Assembly (NCBI GenBank): GCA_036346225.1
Contig: JARFIW010001480.1
Span: 14,503,501-14,567,500 of the forward strand
Direction: 5' to 3'
From: Platerodrilus igneus
Lineage: Eukaryota > Arthropoda > Insecta > Coleoptera > Lycidae
DNA: 64,000 nt
Positions within the stretch are counted from its first letter, which is position 1; each line of letters begins with the position of its first letter. Shown here piece after piece: positions 1 through 12,573 of this stretch. A program made the position numbers and the translations under genes. Below the pieces are notes generated by a model. The model was not told the origin of the DNA. It ran no database searches and worked only from the letters and a program-made list of their open reading frames with translations.

Positions 1-949
1 ATATATATATATTGCTATGATAAGAGGGTAGTTTAAGGGTAGATTAAGTCATAGGGGTCGTAGGATAGATATAAATAACTTTAACTTTAAGAAAATCAAA
101 TAATTCCATCAATTATAAAAGTAAATCGACTATTGTACAAAAAGTCAAATGCGAGGACACTGTATATAAAGGATAATTGATTAAATGCATGAGAAAGAAG
201 CTTATTTAGTAATAATCCAATACCATTTAATTAGAATAGTAATGTGTGTGTCGTATAATATGTTTAAGTATAATTTACGAGTAAAGATAAAATTTTAGAA
301 GCAATAAATTGCATCAAATAAAATTATCGGGGAAACAGATAAATTGACATTCAAAAAATTTAATAATTACTTCGAAAATATCAACGCATCTTTATGCAAA
401 CGCATCTTAATACGTCACTGAATACGCGACTAGAAAGAATACATTTGTTCAGAAAACCAACATTCTGTAACAAACAAATAAACACCAGGCGGATCAATTA
501 TATGATAAGTCTTGGACCTTTAAACATTAAATACGTGACTGAATAAAAGCAATAATCGGAAATCCTAATAAAATGCTGTAATATACAAAACGCTTACGTA
601 ATTGATGGAGCGTTTCGTCGAAGAATTAAACCTGGGAATTTGAGAAAATACCGAGTTCTGCCAGAGATAAGGCAAAGTACAAGCCTTAATCGATAAACAA
701 GCCAATGGAAACGATTGGTGGGAAAGGCTTATAAATGCGATAGGAAATGAATAAACATTTAGTTCATATTCAACCAAGCACCAACTATGCTAAAATGCAG
801 TAGAAAGTTGCGTAATTAATTAGTGAAATAAAATTCAGAATAAGTAAAATTTGAAAGTGAGAAATTGTGCATCGAAAATAAGCCGATCTACAAATAGACG
901 TAAGTTAAACAATTAATTAAATTTATTACTAATATTTAACAAAACAGGG

Positions 950-1080
950 CTTGTTTTATTGAGACGGCTTTTGTCGAGGCTTCTTTTATTGGGACGGCTT
1001 TTGCTGATGCCATTTTATTGCTACCGCATTTTTGTTGATACCACTTTTGTTGAGACGGCTTTTGTTGAGTCGATGTTCAT
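950..1080. repeat. Imperfect tandem repeat, TTTTGTTGAGACGGC-like
   Basis: About six diverged copies of a unit of roughly 20 bp, with cores such as TTTTATTGAGACGGC, TTTTATTGGGACGGC and TTTTGTTGAGACGGC, lie in a row. The copies differ in length, so this is an old minisatellite. No coding role is visible. Confidence 0.55.
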
Positions 1081-2568
1081 GTCGAGATCTAAGCCTTAAC
1101 GCAAATCTAAAAATAGGTCTGAAAGTGAGATCAAAAGGGTACTCAAAGTTAATTCAAGGAAAAATACTAGAGATTAAAAGTGGATAATTCTGGCCAATAA
1201 GTAAAGCGGACACAACAAGGGATGCAGACCGCAGACACTATGAGGGAACTCCAGTGACCATTCCAGGTTAGCGATTTTTAAACATTTTATTATTGAAAGA
1301 CTGTTTCAAATTTAATATTGAAAGATTAGGAACACATAAAGGAAAAAAGCTGCAAAGCAATTAGAAGTTCAAGGATACGCATAATTAACCAAAAGTTATT
1401 TTAATTCAACACATATAAGCATAAGGAACGTGCTGTGTAAGAAAATCAATAATTCCAAGGCAATTGTATTCGTTTTATACAGATACGAAGAAATAAAACG
1501 TGTAGGAATTGTTATGTTAAACGGTCGATAATTAATAGAAACACCTGCGTTTTAAAGGATTACTTTCGACGAAGTCGAGTGTGTTAAGATAGGATTTCAT
1601 AAAAAATATTTTCAACTGTCAGTTTGGTATAAATAACAAGGCTAACAAACATTATAAAGAGCGAGGGAAATGGACAAATAGAGACAGATATAAAAGCGCT
1701 GGGATTGAAATGCACGTAGACTATACACGTGGAGTTGAGATAGGATGTCATCAATATCGATTTTTTGTAACTCAAGTGGGGTTTTGAACGAGACAGCAGG
1801 CATGCATAAGACAAAGATAAATAGAGTTTATGCGGAGTTTCTGACGACAGAAAACTCTGTCATTGGTCGAAAGTCAACAGTGTTAGAAACGAATGCACAC
1901 GCGAAGGTTGTAAGCGAATTCGAAGTATACAACAAGCATCGGCGGGAGAAATTTTCAGAATCAACCGACGGTTACATTCAAAATTTGTAGAAACGGTGTT
2001 GAAAAATAAGCTTTTCGCTTGAAGAGCATCCACTAAGGGGTTTTGAAAGCATATAAATACTCAACCTAGTTTATTAAGGTTCTCTTACTTTCTTTTCCTT
2101 TACGTCGATAAAAGTGCTGAATACCGAGTCAGAATACAATAATAAAGCTTTTGTGAGTATTTTATGTAATATTTCCGTAAATATAGTGGTTGCTAGTATG
2201 AACCGTAGTAGCGGACCTCTAATTATTGACGTGAAGGACGAGTAGTGCATTTTAAATTAATAAAGGTCTGGCTACTACAATACAAAGCAAAAATCAATGA
2301 ATGGAAACATGATATAAAGGGGTAACCAGAGCTGGTAATCTATTTTGTGTGTATGATATGGATGGTAGAGTTGTAAACTGTAAATGATACATGTACTGGA
2401 CTATTTATTGATGTTTAAATATTAAAAAAGGGTGCATTTAAAACACCCAAAATTTTAGTCAGGATAAAATTTGGATTATAAAGGGTAAACGGGTCTGTAA
2501 TTTTTGATTTTAATTTATGCAAGGTTTAAAAGGCATATACAAACTAAACTGGGTTATTATGAGCTCAC

Positions 2569-2632
2569 CATACTCCAGTGTGAAGTCAGTTAGGGTAACA
2601 TACTCCAGTGTGAAGTCAGTTAGGGTAACATA
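2569..2632. repeat. Two-copy 30-bp tandem repeat
   Basis: Two identical 30-bp units (2569-2598 and 2599-2628, both beginning CATACTCCAGTGTGAAG) are followed by the first four bases of a third. Identity between units points to a recent duplication. Confidence 0.9.
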
Positions 2633-3069
2633 TCTCATTGAAATTGTTTAAAATTTCTTAGAAAAATCAAAGACCTTAAAACATACCATAATTGAAGTTT
2701 TATAATTCTTGTATGTAACTGTTTTTAACACATGTAAATATAATTTATCTGTAAATAGCGGTAAATAAAAGGTTGTATGGTTGTGGTATTATTTGGTAGT
2801 TTTATTGAATGATGCGCGAGTGTGAAAGAGATATGTCCGTAAATTTAGGTATTCGAGAAGAGGCACAGCTGAGCTAGCCAGGGAAGCGGAAGGAATTATA
2901 GACAGAAATAAAAGGGTAAGAATTTTTTTAATTTTTATTTTTGTTTTTCGAACATTTTTATGGCGGCCCAGTGAGGGCTCGATGTTAAAAGCTTAGTCTT
3001 CGACTTCCACGGCAATTTTATGGCACCCTATCCGTGGGTTAAGAAATGATTTTTTGGACGATCCACGGC

Positions 3070-3105
3070 AATATATATATACGCACGCACACGCACCCGC
3101 ACACG

Positions 3106-3138
<33 letters not shown>
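3070..3138. repeat. AT/AC microsatellite
   Basis: A short run of AT followed by AC/CG-rich dinucleotides ends in a pure (AC)n tract about 75 bp downstream, on the genomic plus strand, of the donor site of the kinase exon at 3214-3411. Confidence 0.9.
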
Positions 3139-3213
3139 GAGGGAACAAATTCCCAGGATTTCTTAATTTGGAAAGTAATATTACAGTTACAGACACAACT
3201 TAAAATTACTTAC

Positions 3214-3411
3214 AAAATCATATCCTAAGGAACCGCCTCGTACAACTTCAGGTGCCATATATTCCGTCGTTCCACAAATCGAATAAGCTCTCTGTTCACA
3301 ACTTTGGTCTCTGTGTAATTGTTTACTGAGCCCGAAGTCTGTCAATACTATATGTCCTTCTGCATCGATTAGGACATTTTCTACTTTAATATCTCTATGA
3401 ATAATTCCCAT
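3214..3411 (-). CDS. RPS6KA5: MSK/JIL-1-type kinase, exon with catalytic and activation loops
   Basis: This 198-bp exon (66 codons) carries the catalytic core of an AGC serine/threonine kinase: the HRD loop as [10 protein letters not shown], the DFG motif in LTDFGLSK, and the APE motif in [15 protein letters not shown]. The LTDFGLSK and [15 protein letters not shown] strings match the N-terminal kinase domain of mitogen- and stress-activated kinases (vertebrate MSK1, Drosophila JIL-1), nuclear kinases that phosphorylate histone H3. The acceptor TTTTAG precedes base 3411 and the donor GTAAGT follows base 3214, reading on the minus strand. Phase is 0, matching the end of the exon at 9328-9443. 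All key catalytic residues are present. The next exon is outside the window or too diverged to see. Confidence 0.88.
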
Positions 3412-4007
3412 CTAAAATTTAAAAAAAACACACACACATTAACTTTAAATATAAGATGTTTTAGTTTACTGTATCAGTAGTTATGATAATCAAGATAGTA
3501 TATAATACCAAAGCATTTACAAACAAATTAAAACAAAAAGCAGCGTATTCAGTCTAGTATTGTCTGAAATTGAAAGATACAAAATGAATTTTTCTGAGTG
3601 TATAACTTCCAATTGGTTTATGAAAGTAGATAAAGAAAAAGTAATGAAATGCGTTCTGGTTTAGTCAAGATGAAGATTAATATCTAGAAAACCAATTCAA
3701 GACCGCGAATGGTTATTTTTCCAATGAAAAAAAAAAGACGAATTATGCCATTTCAAAATCGCTTCATTTGCTAAACTTAACGCCTTTAGAGTAACAAAGT
3801 TCAACATTATCAAAAGGCGACACTGTTAAAGCTACTTAAAGTGTTTGCATAATATGAAAATTTTTATGAAATAGTGGTAAATAAAATCGAAGAAAGGAAA
3901 TGAATTCACTTGGTCTTTTAGATAAAAAATTCTCTTGAACAATTGAGATTAATAGTATATTAACACAAAGTTTTAAAATACAAGAAAAATGTTCTATTTA
4001 GAACACC

Positions 4008-4264
4008 GTGCATTTATATTTCCAATGCTCCACCAGAAGGTACTAAATTGGCCAGGAGGCGAGTTTTTTGTTGCCTGGAAATTTAGAATTTTGCCGAACC
4101 TTTGCCGTTCCAGTCAAGGTAGGGATCTTTAACGTGCGTGACAACACTCACACACGGGACCTCCATTTACCTCTCATCCGAACGAGGGCGTAATTTTTGT
4201 GAAAAATGCTCACCTGTCATTTTTCAAGCAGTTGGCCGTGTCGGGATTCGAACCTTGGGATCCG
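4008..4264 (-). mobile_element. tRNA-derived SINE with 15-bp target duplication
   Basis: The element reads on the minus strand. Its left flank TCTATTTAGAACACC (3993-4007) is repeated exactly at 4265-4279. The tRNA-like part lies at the high-coordinate end and keeps a B-box-like GGTTCGAATCC. The body matches the SINE copies at 41307-41917 and 43462-43721, and the 3' end carries the same hairpin (4022-4051), here with a CTTCTG loop. It was inserted into an intron of the kinase gene. The A-box end looks truncated. Confidence 0.88.
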
Positions 4265-4639
4265 TCTATTTAGAACACCACTGAGACGGTATATTTCATA
4301 ATCTAAACCATTACAAACTTCATCAAAGTCATTATTAACAAATAATATGGCCCCTTTTAGATGAGAGGTAAAGTTAGAGATTCTGCACATTAGTGTTGCT
4401 ATGTACCTTTAAAATCTCTAGTTTGCTTAGAACAGCAAGGGTTCTATGTAATTCTAAATTTCCAAATGTGGTATTTTTGCTTTCACTGGCTTGCAACCAT
4501 GTAGCAAAATGAGGTATGTGTAAAGTAGATAAATAAATACAGCTAAATAAATAAAAGTTTCCTTGCAATTTTATATTTTTAGGTATCATTATTTGAGACT
4601 TTTAAAGTACGATACTATTTAATATTCTGAAATAAATAA

Positions 4640-5880
4640 TTATATGCAATAAGTATATATGCTTACCTCTAGCTACAGTGAGGAAGAGGTAAAATCGATC
4701 TACAAAAATATTGAAAACATACAAATATACGTAAAAGGATATGAATATTTAACAATTACGGGAGATTTTAATGCAGTAGTAGGCGAGGGTAGAGAAGGAA
4801 CATTAGAAAGTTTATTTGATTTAGGTAGAAGAAATGACAGGAAAATAGGCTGGTAAAATTTTGCGACAAAAACAATTTAACTATCACAAACACGTTATTT
4901 CAACATCATGCTAGAAGAAGGTACACATGGAAGATGCCAGGAAATATAGGGAGATATCAAATAGATTACATTCTTGTTCGACAATAGTTTAAAAATCAAA
5001 TAAAAAACTGTAGAAACTACCCAAAAGCAGATATAGACACTGACCACAATATAATAATTATGAAAGTAATGCTTAAATTTAAAAATTTGGAAAAAAGAAA
5101 CGGAAAAAGGCACTTTGACTTTCAGAAACTAAAAAGATAAAGATATCCACGAAAAATTTGAAGAAAGACAAATGATTTGCTGAAAGACATTGGGAAAATT
5201 TTTGTTACTAAGGAAGTAGAAACAGAATGGAATAACATTTAATCCAGCTTACACGTGGCGGTCAGAGATATTCGGGGGTATGCACAAAAAGAAAACAAGA
5301 AGCCAAGGCTAACAAAAGTTAACCTAAATTTAATAAAGAAAAACGAAAATAAAAAACAGACCAGACGAAGCAAGAAAACAGAGATACAAAGCTATAAAAT
5401 TGAAAATTATTCGCACATGCAGGAAAGCAAAACAACAATGGATTGATGAAAAGTGCAAAGCGGTACAAATTAAAATGTAAAAAGGAAAGACAGATCAAGC
5501 ATACAAACTAATTAGAATGAATTTTATGGATATAGAAGTATTTGTATCTAGCAAGGAAGAGTTAGAAGCAGCTCTTGATGAAGTGGAAACAGTACTAACA
5601 GAGAGATATGGTATAAAAATTAACAAAAATGAAACTATAATACTAGTATGTAAAGGAGAGGGAATTAAATCAAAACTAGAATGCAAATAGGAAACTATAA
5701 CTTACAAAAGGTTAAGGATTTCTGCTACCTAGGAAGTCAAATAACGCAAAATGGGAAAAGTGCAAAAGATATAAAACAAAGATTAGCACAAGGTCGTGCT
5801 GCATTTAAGAAGAAAAAGCAACTACTAAGATCAAAGACAACAAATATAGAAACATGGAAAAGATTGCCGAAGATTTATAC
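4640..5880 (+). mobile_element. RTE-like LINE remnant, endonuclease and end of RT
   Basis: Translated fragments include an apurinic endonuclease piece with the ITGDFNAVVG core (about 4659-4850), the following NTLFQHHARRRYTW and a TDHN motif near 5040. After an internal deletion come RT remains, EVFVSSKEELEAALDEVETV (about 5536-5595), downstream of the catalytic loop. Several stops and frameshifts interrupt the frame. This is the same family as the minus-strand copy at 6440-8690 and the fragment at 17040-17415. It is a dead copy with no intact product. Confidence 0.8.
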
Positions 5881-5899
5881 CCAACGATGAGGATTTTTC

Positions 5900-6200
5900 A
5901 AAATTGTGGTTGTGGCAAAATAGTTGTCTGGCTTACAATATTCTGACAAATTAGTGACCTTTTAACCGAACATTTCTGCCAAAATATCATATCCAATGTC
6001 TGTGGCCTGCAAGATCGTCAGATCTTACGTGACTTGATTTTTATTTATGGGGATTTGCTAAAAATGAGGTATGTGAATCTAAACCGCCTCATATAAGAAA
6101 TAAACTGTAAGAGAGGGTCAGGAACACATTAAACTTTATAAATAGGTACACATTATGCAAAATTTTAATTGCCAAATGTGCCTTAATGCAAACAGACAGC
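5900..6200 (+). pseudogene. Tc1/mariner-type transposase C-terminal fragment
   Basis: The plus strand encodes, with a stop, a stretch reading LDFYLWGFAKNEV followed by ESKPPHIRNKL. This is the block around the third catalytic acidic residue in IS630/Tc1/mariner-type transposases of the type whose consensus is SPDLTPLDFFLWG. No upstream catalytic motif or terminal repeat was found. It lies between the converging ends of two LINE remnants. Confidence 0.65.
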
Positions 6201-6439
6201 GTTTTCAACATGGATAGGATAGCAATTCAAGTGATAATTTTCTACAATACCTTTCTTTTTGTTAACTCAACGAAATAAAATATTCTATAACTTAAGTTAA
6301 TTTTAAGATTTGCTTACAATAATTTGAGTTGTATTTAAGAAGACGTATAATGTACTTTTTCAACAGTAGAAAATAGATTTTTGTTGCATTAGGGTTATTA
6401 TATGTTCAAAATCCTACAAAACTAAGTTATCATCAATAG

Positions 6440-8690
6440 GTATTCAGTCCTAGAACTGGTTGGACACGTACCTCTATAGTTTCCTATTCTGAGCTAACCT
6501 ACACACTTCCCTGAAATTTCCACATCCTACATCTTTCATTATCTGTGTGCAATAGTCTAATCTAGGTCTACTTCTACTTCTCGTTTTTCCCTTCTCTGCT
6601 TCTAATATATCCCGCACTATTTTCTCATGACCTAGTATGTGTCTTATCATCCTATCTCTCCCATTTTTTACTGTTTTCCACATATTTCTTTCTTCCCCTA
6701 TCATTTTGAGAACTTCTATATTCGTAATTTTGTCTTTCCATGATATCTTCATCATACGTCTGTAGTACTTTTTCCTGTCTGCTTCTCTCACTGTCCACAT
6801 TTCACAGCTGTACAAATCTGTGCTCCACAGATATGTTTTCGGCAATCTTTTCCTTATTTCTATGTTTGTTGTCTTTGAACATAGTAGTAGCTTTCTTTTT
6901 TTGTTAAATGCAGTGTGGCCTTGCGCTAATCTTTGTTTTATATATCTTGTACTCTTCCCATGTTGTGTTATTTGACTTCTTAGGTAGCAGAAATCTTTAA
7001 CCTCTTGTAGGTTCTCGTTTCCTATTTGATTTCTGGGTTTTGACTTATTTACCCTTCTTTTACATACTAATTACTTTAGTTTTATTTTTGTTAACTTTCA
7101 TACAACTCTCAGTTAGAACTGTTTCCATTTCATTAAGAGCTGCTTCTTTGGTAGATGCTAATACCGCTATATTATCTGCAAATCTAAGCATATCAATCTT
7201 TTGTCCCTGTATAGTAATTCCATGTCTTTCTGTATTTGAGAGTATTCATTGCCTCTTCGATATACAAGTTAAAAATTAATGGGGGTAGGGCACATGCTTG
7301 TCTCACCCCTCCGTAATATTTACTTCTCTATGTTCCTATGTTCTTGCTCTGATGCTATTACTCCTGTTTGCTCTTTGTATAAGCTATGTACTATGTGTCC
7401 ATCCCTATAATTTATTCCAATCTTTTTGAGTATTTCGAACATTTTCTCCCATTTTTTATTATCGAATGCTTTTTCCAAATCTGCAATGCTTTCTTCTTTT
7501 TCTATTGTTTTCTCCATTAACATCCTTAAAACTAAAATGGCCTCCCATGTTCTCCTGTTTCGCTTAAACCCAAATCGATCTTTTCCTAGTACATCTTCAG
7601 CCAGTTTTACCATACGTCTTTGTACAATTCTAGTTAATATTTTTGACACGTGTGTTGTCAAACTTATTGTTTGAAAGTTTTCACATCTAACTGCACCTGT
7701 TCATTTTTGGTATAGTGACTATGGTGTTACCTTTGAAACCTTTGGGTATATCGCCCGTCTCATAAATCTTACTTACAAGTTGGAAAAGATATTTTGTTAC
7801 TGTTTGTCCAGTGACTTTTAGAGTTTCTGTTTGCACCTTATTTATACCCAGTGCCTTATTATTTTTTCAGATCCTTTAATGTCAATTCAAACTCATTTCT
7901 AAGTATAGGATATCCCAAGTCATCTTTTTCAATGTCTGATCCCTGTTCTAATGCTGTTAGTTCCTCTCTTGCATATAAATTCCCTATATATTCTTGCCAT
8001 CTAACCACTTTCTCTACATTTTCTATAATGACATGCCCTCCTGCCCTTATATTTTCTTGCTATATCTCTATCTATCTCTATATCTCTAAAATTCATTCTA
8101 ATTAGTTTGTATGTTTCGTCAGTCTTTTCTATTTCCATCTTAGTTTGTATCTCTACACTTTTCATCAATCATTTGCTTTTTAGCTTTCCTGCATTTGCAA
8201 ATAATTTCCCATTTTATGGCTTTTAGTTTCTCAAAGTCAAAGTGCTTTTATCCGTTCCTTTTTTTCAAATTTTTAAATTTAAACACGGCTTTCATAATTA
8301 TTATGTTGTGGTCAGTATTTATATCTGCTTCTGGGTAGCTTCTACAGTCTTTTATTTGATTTGTCATACAATTCTACCAACCTATTTCCCCTGTCATTCC
8401 ACGTGTTTCAACCAAATAAACCTACTACCGGTCCTTCACTACCCTTGCCTACCACAGCAGTAAAATCTCCTGTAATTATTAAATTTTCATGTTTTTTTAT
8501 AAATTTTAGCATGTTTTCGATATCTTTGTAGATGACTTCTGTCTCCTTGTCACTGTAGTCTTTTTTAAAATTCAGATTAGTTTTTGCTTTTTCTTTATGC
8601 ATGTGGCACATGGTTGAAGATGTAATTTTATGGCCTAACATTCAGTTAAAATGTGAAGTAGTGGTCATAAGAAAAACAAAATTTGTGGGC
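6440..8690 (-). mobile_element. RTE-like LINE remnant, near full-length ORF2
   Basis: Read on the minus strand, segments follow the expected order: endonuclease with IITGDFTAVVG (8408-8641), RT with the ADLEKAFDNKKWEKM block (7320-7661), the catalytic loop as RFADNIAVLA near 7170 (FADD altered to FADN), and a C-terminal region with YYRRMMKISWKDKITN and a basic RSRSRPR stretch (6474-6845). The last domain is typical of RTE-type insect endonuclease/reverse transcriptases. Frames are broken at several points. The 3' end faces the plus-strand copy at 4640-5880, and the last shared sequence of the two copies (GGAAAAGATTGCCGAA) occurs at about 5855-5870 in one and 6840-6855 in the other. Confidence 0.82.
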
Positions 8691-9327
8691 AGTTCATCGA
8701 AAGCAAAAGAAAATTAATTGGATTTGTGTATGCCCAAATACTACTCTCTAAAAAGTGTCCTAATAATGTACATGTTTGGCAAAGGTACTTTTTATGGTTC
8801 ACACTTTATTATCAAAAACAAAATTTGATATTTTTGTTATTTTTTGAATATGTCAAAAACTAAACAACTTATGCCAATTTTGTAAATAGCTTTTAATTTG
8901 GCACATATTTCTCCGAACCTTTCCCCAATTAACTTAATTCAATTTCTTATAATAACCAAAATCACAATGTAGAGACTCGAAATTTGGCCACAGTGTATGT
9001 ATAACTACGATGTTGGTATAATGTATTGTATAATACTTATTTTTTAAATATTAAATAAACTTATTTTTGTAATCATTTGGCTTATATATAGAATGAAACT
9101 TCTGGATTCATAGTTTTATAAAATTATTACCATACCAATATACATGAATAAGCTAAAAATTATAATACCAAATAATAACGAAATAAAATATTGTAGTGGA
9201 TTTAAGTAGCTTAATCCAGAATCATAATAGAAACGAGGTCAAATAAAAAGTATACTGTTTTGATTATCCGAGATAATATCTTCATGAAAAAATCCATTTG
9301 TTAAAAATACCAAGATTTAATACTTAC

Positions 9328-9443
9328 ATTATGTAAATATTCTAAACCAATTATAAGTTCCCCAATATAAATGCGTACTTCATCTTCGCTAAAGTATTCT
9401 CTTCGGTCTAGATGAGTAAAAAGATCACCTCCTGGTATATAGT
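9328..9443 (-). CDS. RPS6KA5: MSK/JIL-1-type kinase, hinge exon
   Basis: This 116-bp exon is too short to stand out as an open frame but reads YIPGGDLFTHL, then REYFSEDEVRIYIGELI, then GLEYLHN. It corresponds to the hinge and the alpha-D/alpha-E helices of the MSK N-terminal kinase domain, where vertebrate MSK1 has a closely similar GGELFTHL segment. The acceptor TTGCAG and donor GTAAGT flank it on the minus strand. Its first two bases (AC) complete a codon begun by the final G of the exon at 20832-21050, giving Asp, and it ends in phase 0 before the exon at 3214-3411. The exact phase fit on both sides makes this call strong. Confidence 0.9.
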
Positions 9444-9889
9444 CTGCAACAAAACAAGATAATTACGATTCATACAGCATAAATAAACTTCCATATTGTG
9501 CCTGTCACATGGATGTTCGGTATGTGTATGGCAGAGTGACCCGCATATGGATCATGGATATATTCTCACTTTTAATTATAGTGAGAGTTAAAAATGTTCA
9601 TCTTAAGCTATTTTGTAAGTAATTTTAACAATTTTGAGCATGACGCACCTATAGGTCATAACAGCTGCAGGTAAATATCTGCACTAGTAGTCGTAAACAG
9701 ATAGGTAACATGCAAACAAACCTGTTTTTTTTTTATTTTTTATTGAACTACATACAGGCAGAGCCCAAAACAGTAGCTCCGATATATAATTCAACTAAGA
9801 GAGAAAAAATCAAAATAAAAACTAAAGATAAAAAATATAAAAAATACAGTGTAGAGATACTTATTGATTTTTAACGTTTTATGTGCATT

Positions 9890-10030
9890 ATATACAAACA
9901 TACATGTACGCATACACATACATATATACACATACGCATATACATACATAAGGATACACATGCACCTACACCCTCACCTACACCTCCCCTGCATACACAT
10001 ATACACATATGCATACATATATATGTAATT
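9890..10030. repeat. CATACA-type simple repeat
   Basis: An imperfect run of CATACA, CACATA and CTACAC units ends in ATATATATG. It is a low-complexity sequence, and the 85-codon open frame over it is a by-product. Confidence 0.85.
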
Positions 10031-10522
10031 GCTTTTTCACAGGTTTTTAGGTCAGCTGTAAAAAAGCAATTATATAAACTTCAAATAAGGTCGTTACCAG
10101 AATACCTACATACATATATATACAGTTTGAACTTGTAGTGAAGTAAGCAAAACAGTTAATACAATTAATACAATTATTACAATATTTCCCTAAAAATACA
10201 TTTTGTAACGTACCGTTTATTTTGTTACCTTATATTAGAGAAATATGTATATAAAGTCAATTAGTTTGTGTAAATAATTCATCAGTTTAAAATATAACAA
10301 AGAGCGCATTGCCCGCACATCCCTTCATAATTTCGACAGTTTGTTTTAGGAGAAAATCAAGAGGGCCGAGGTCTGTGACGTTTATGATGTAAATTTGTCA
10401 AGTTGAGTTGGGGAGGAAAAATCGCTTTGGGCGGATTTATACGGTTCTTACATAAAATATATAGTTACAATATTATAGTTAATCGATCGTTTATTTTGGT
10501 GGTTCAGTGGAAGTTATAGTAC

Positions 10523-10678
10523 TGTAACAATTTTATTTTCAATAATAATTCTTTGCATATAATTTCAAGAATAGTGTAACAATTTTATTTTCAATAATAA
10601 TTCTTTGCATATAATTTCAGGAATAATGTAACAATTTTATTAATAATAATAATTATTTGCACTCAACTTCAAAAGTAA
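10523..10678. repeat. 52-bp tandem repeat, three copies
   Basis: Units starting TGTAACAATTTTATT occur at 10523, 10575 and 10627. The first two are nearly identical. The third is diverged with extra AAT triplets. Confidence 0.9.
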
Positions 10679-11229
10679 TACGCTAAGCCTGCATCGTTCC
10701 TTAGTAATCTAGTTATATTCAGATATCTGTGTCGTTTAAAGCTATTTGCAAGCACATCTCTGTTTGATTGTTTCGTTCCCCTCCTGACGGCGCGACCGCT
10801 CGACCCTGGTTACGAGATAGTCGGTCACATGCGATAGTGATATCAACATGTACCCTTGGCTGGAGGCCGGCAATCTTCGAATCCATTTCAAATGGCGAAG
10901 ATATCTTCGAATAACGCGCGAGAAGCAAGATGCAACTTTTAGAAGGACACACGTAAGATGCAACCTTTAGAAGGTGACATAATTCAACTTTGAGAGCACG
11001 ACTTGTAACGGGCATTTTTATAGTCTAACATTTTACGCTTTTTCTCAATTAGTAAATACATTTCTGTAACTACTATTTCTATATTTTATATTTATTAACT
11101 CCTTAGGCGAATGCGTCGTATTATAATGAGTGGATTGCATCGTTCTTGTCTTGCCTTTAGTATAAATTTTGTTCCTTATGTAGATATACAAGTCTAGATA
11201 AGTGTCGATAAGAGGTTGTAATAACAACT

Positions 11230-12567
11230 AGTTTATATAAGCAGATGAGCAGTTGTAGTTTTGTTCTTGATTCCGATATGGTTTACGGAACATTGACGGA
11301 CTTACTTAGTGATTACGAGTGCTTTCCTAATTGTGTTTTTAGTCGAGTTTCTTTTGAAATAAAAGTTGTAGAACTTGCTTGCTAAACTTGACCGATTCTT
11401 TTAGGATTACTGTGTGTGCGATCTAGTTTCGTGGTCCTTTTTTTATCAGAGTAAGTGCAATAATCTTGTACAGAATTTTTAAAGAAGCCACTTTAGTCAG
11501 GTTTTAAACTCCCTTTTTTTTAACTCATTCCGTATTAATGATACGTTAAATTTACCTTGCATTTAATAATAAGTCAATAAAATATGAACGTACCTTTTTT
11601 AAAAACGAGATTGTGAGAGTGATCGTGTTCTTAAATGTTTCACCGTATTCAAACAATGCCTTTACCAACTGAAATTAGCTTCAGAAGTTGACGAAGTTCT
11701 TTCTGCTGAAGCAGATCCGTAATACGAAAAATTCTTGGCGGATGTTTGGATCGGAATTATACTAACTTTAATTGTTCTTAGTTGCGTGTGTCTCAGGAAA
11801 TAGAATTAACCAGAATTTATCAAGGCTACATAGTTCCATCAGCGTGATAATGTCTGCTGCTAACACAAGTGAAATACGTAGGTGTGATTAGTGTAACGTG
11901 TGATAAGTTCCATCAACACCCGCACAGTCAAGGGTGAAGTGCTTCGTTAGTGCAGGACATCGTAAATCCCACACTTTAATTGTAAGGAAGCGTTACTGAA
12001 GGACCTTTTGTAAGTTGAACTATTTCCTACTTATTATTACTTTAAATATCTATCCGTTGCTTTGCCATATCTTTGTCGTTCTGATACCTTTTACAATAGA
12101 CTTGCAAGCTATTTTAAAACATAAAAAAAAGAGAAAGAAAAAACAATCAATACTACTGAATTACTCATATCAATTGTGTCTTATCTATTTATCTTTTGTT
12201 AACATTTTGTCTGATTTATGTTTAATTGGTGTGTGAGGAAACGTTTCTGCTACTCCCCAATATTACCTCACTTTGTGATAAAAATTTTTGTAATGCTTTT
12301 ATCGTGATTATATTATATAGTTTATCTAAACAGTTTTACTTACATTCTACAAAGTACTGAATAATTTAGACTTATCACTGCTGCTATGCTTATTCTTTTT
12401 TTTTTCAGGTTTGCTTAACTATTTTTCTTGCAGGTACTGTCACTAACTCCTTACCGCCGTATACATTGTATGTTAGTCTGCTTTCTACAACCCCCCCTAA
12501 TCTCCGATTGAGCCCGGTCATTCCTTGACTATCTTTGTGTTACGCACGGCTACGAGTCAACGTAGCA
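11230..12567 (+). mobile_element. Probable 5' LTR of a retroelement (start uncertain)
   Basis: The right boundary is inferred from an ACGTAGCA terminus at 12567, six bases before a primer-binding-type sequence. The last 100 bp share GAGCCCGGTCAT and the ACGTAGCA terminus with the solo LTR at 45392-46720 (read on its minus strand), and the terminus with the LTR at 55373-61239. Inside are a TATA-like TTTATATAA at 11232 and an AATAAA at 11358. The left end was not located; a TGTAACG at about 10993 is an alternative start. No gag or pol follows, so this is a remnant or a non-autonomous copy. Confidence 0.5.
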
Positions 12568-12573
12568 TAACTT

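Larger units (their letters stand above)
1..3069. other. AT-rich stretch without a recognised gene
   Basis: No reading frame here resembles a known protein. The open frame at 1745-1990 (81 codons) has no recognisable motif. The next kinase exon, which should encode the DWW segment after the exon at 3214-3411, was looked for on the minus strand and not found, so it probably lies outside the window. A TATA-like CATATAAATAC near 2050 followed by AATAAA near 2142 could be an LTR promoter and poly(A) signal, but no second LTR or primer site was seen. Two short tandem repeats are listed separately. Confidence 0.6.
3412..9327 (-). other. Intron of the MSK-like kinase gene, 5.9 kb
   Basis: The GT-AG boundaries are read on the minus strand (donor after base 9328, acceptor before 3411). 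The intron holds a SINE (4008-4264), two RTE-like LINE remnants in opposite orientation (4640-5880 and 6440-8690) and a transposase fragment (about 5900-6200) between them. The intervals 3412-3992 and 8691-9327 are AT-rich with nothing recognisable. Confidence 0.8.

Noticed and set aside
2040..2160. Solo LTR with TATA and AATAAA
   Set aside because: Only two weak signals; no ends, duplication, primer site or partner copy found.
2569..2632. CRISPR-like repeat
   Set aside because: Two directly adjacent units without spacers in an animal genome; a plain tandem duplication.
10719..11015. 98-codon minus-strand frame
   Set aside because: No motif, splice signals or homology that I recognise; two overlapping frames are open at the same place.
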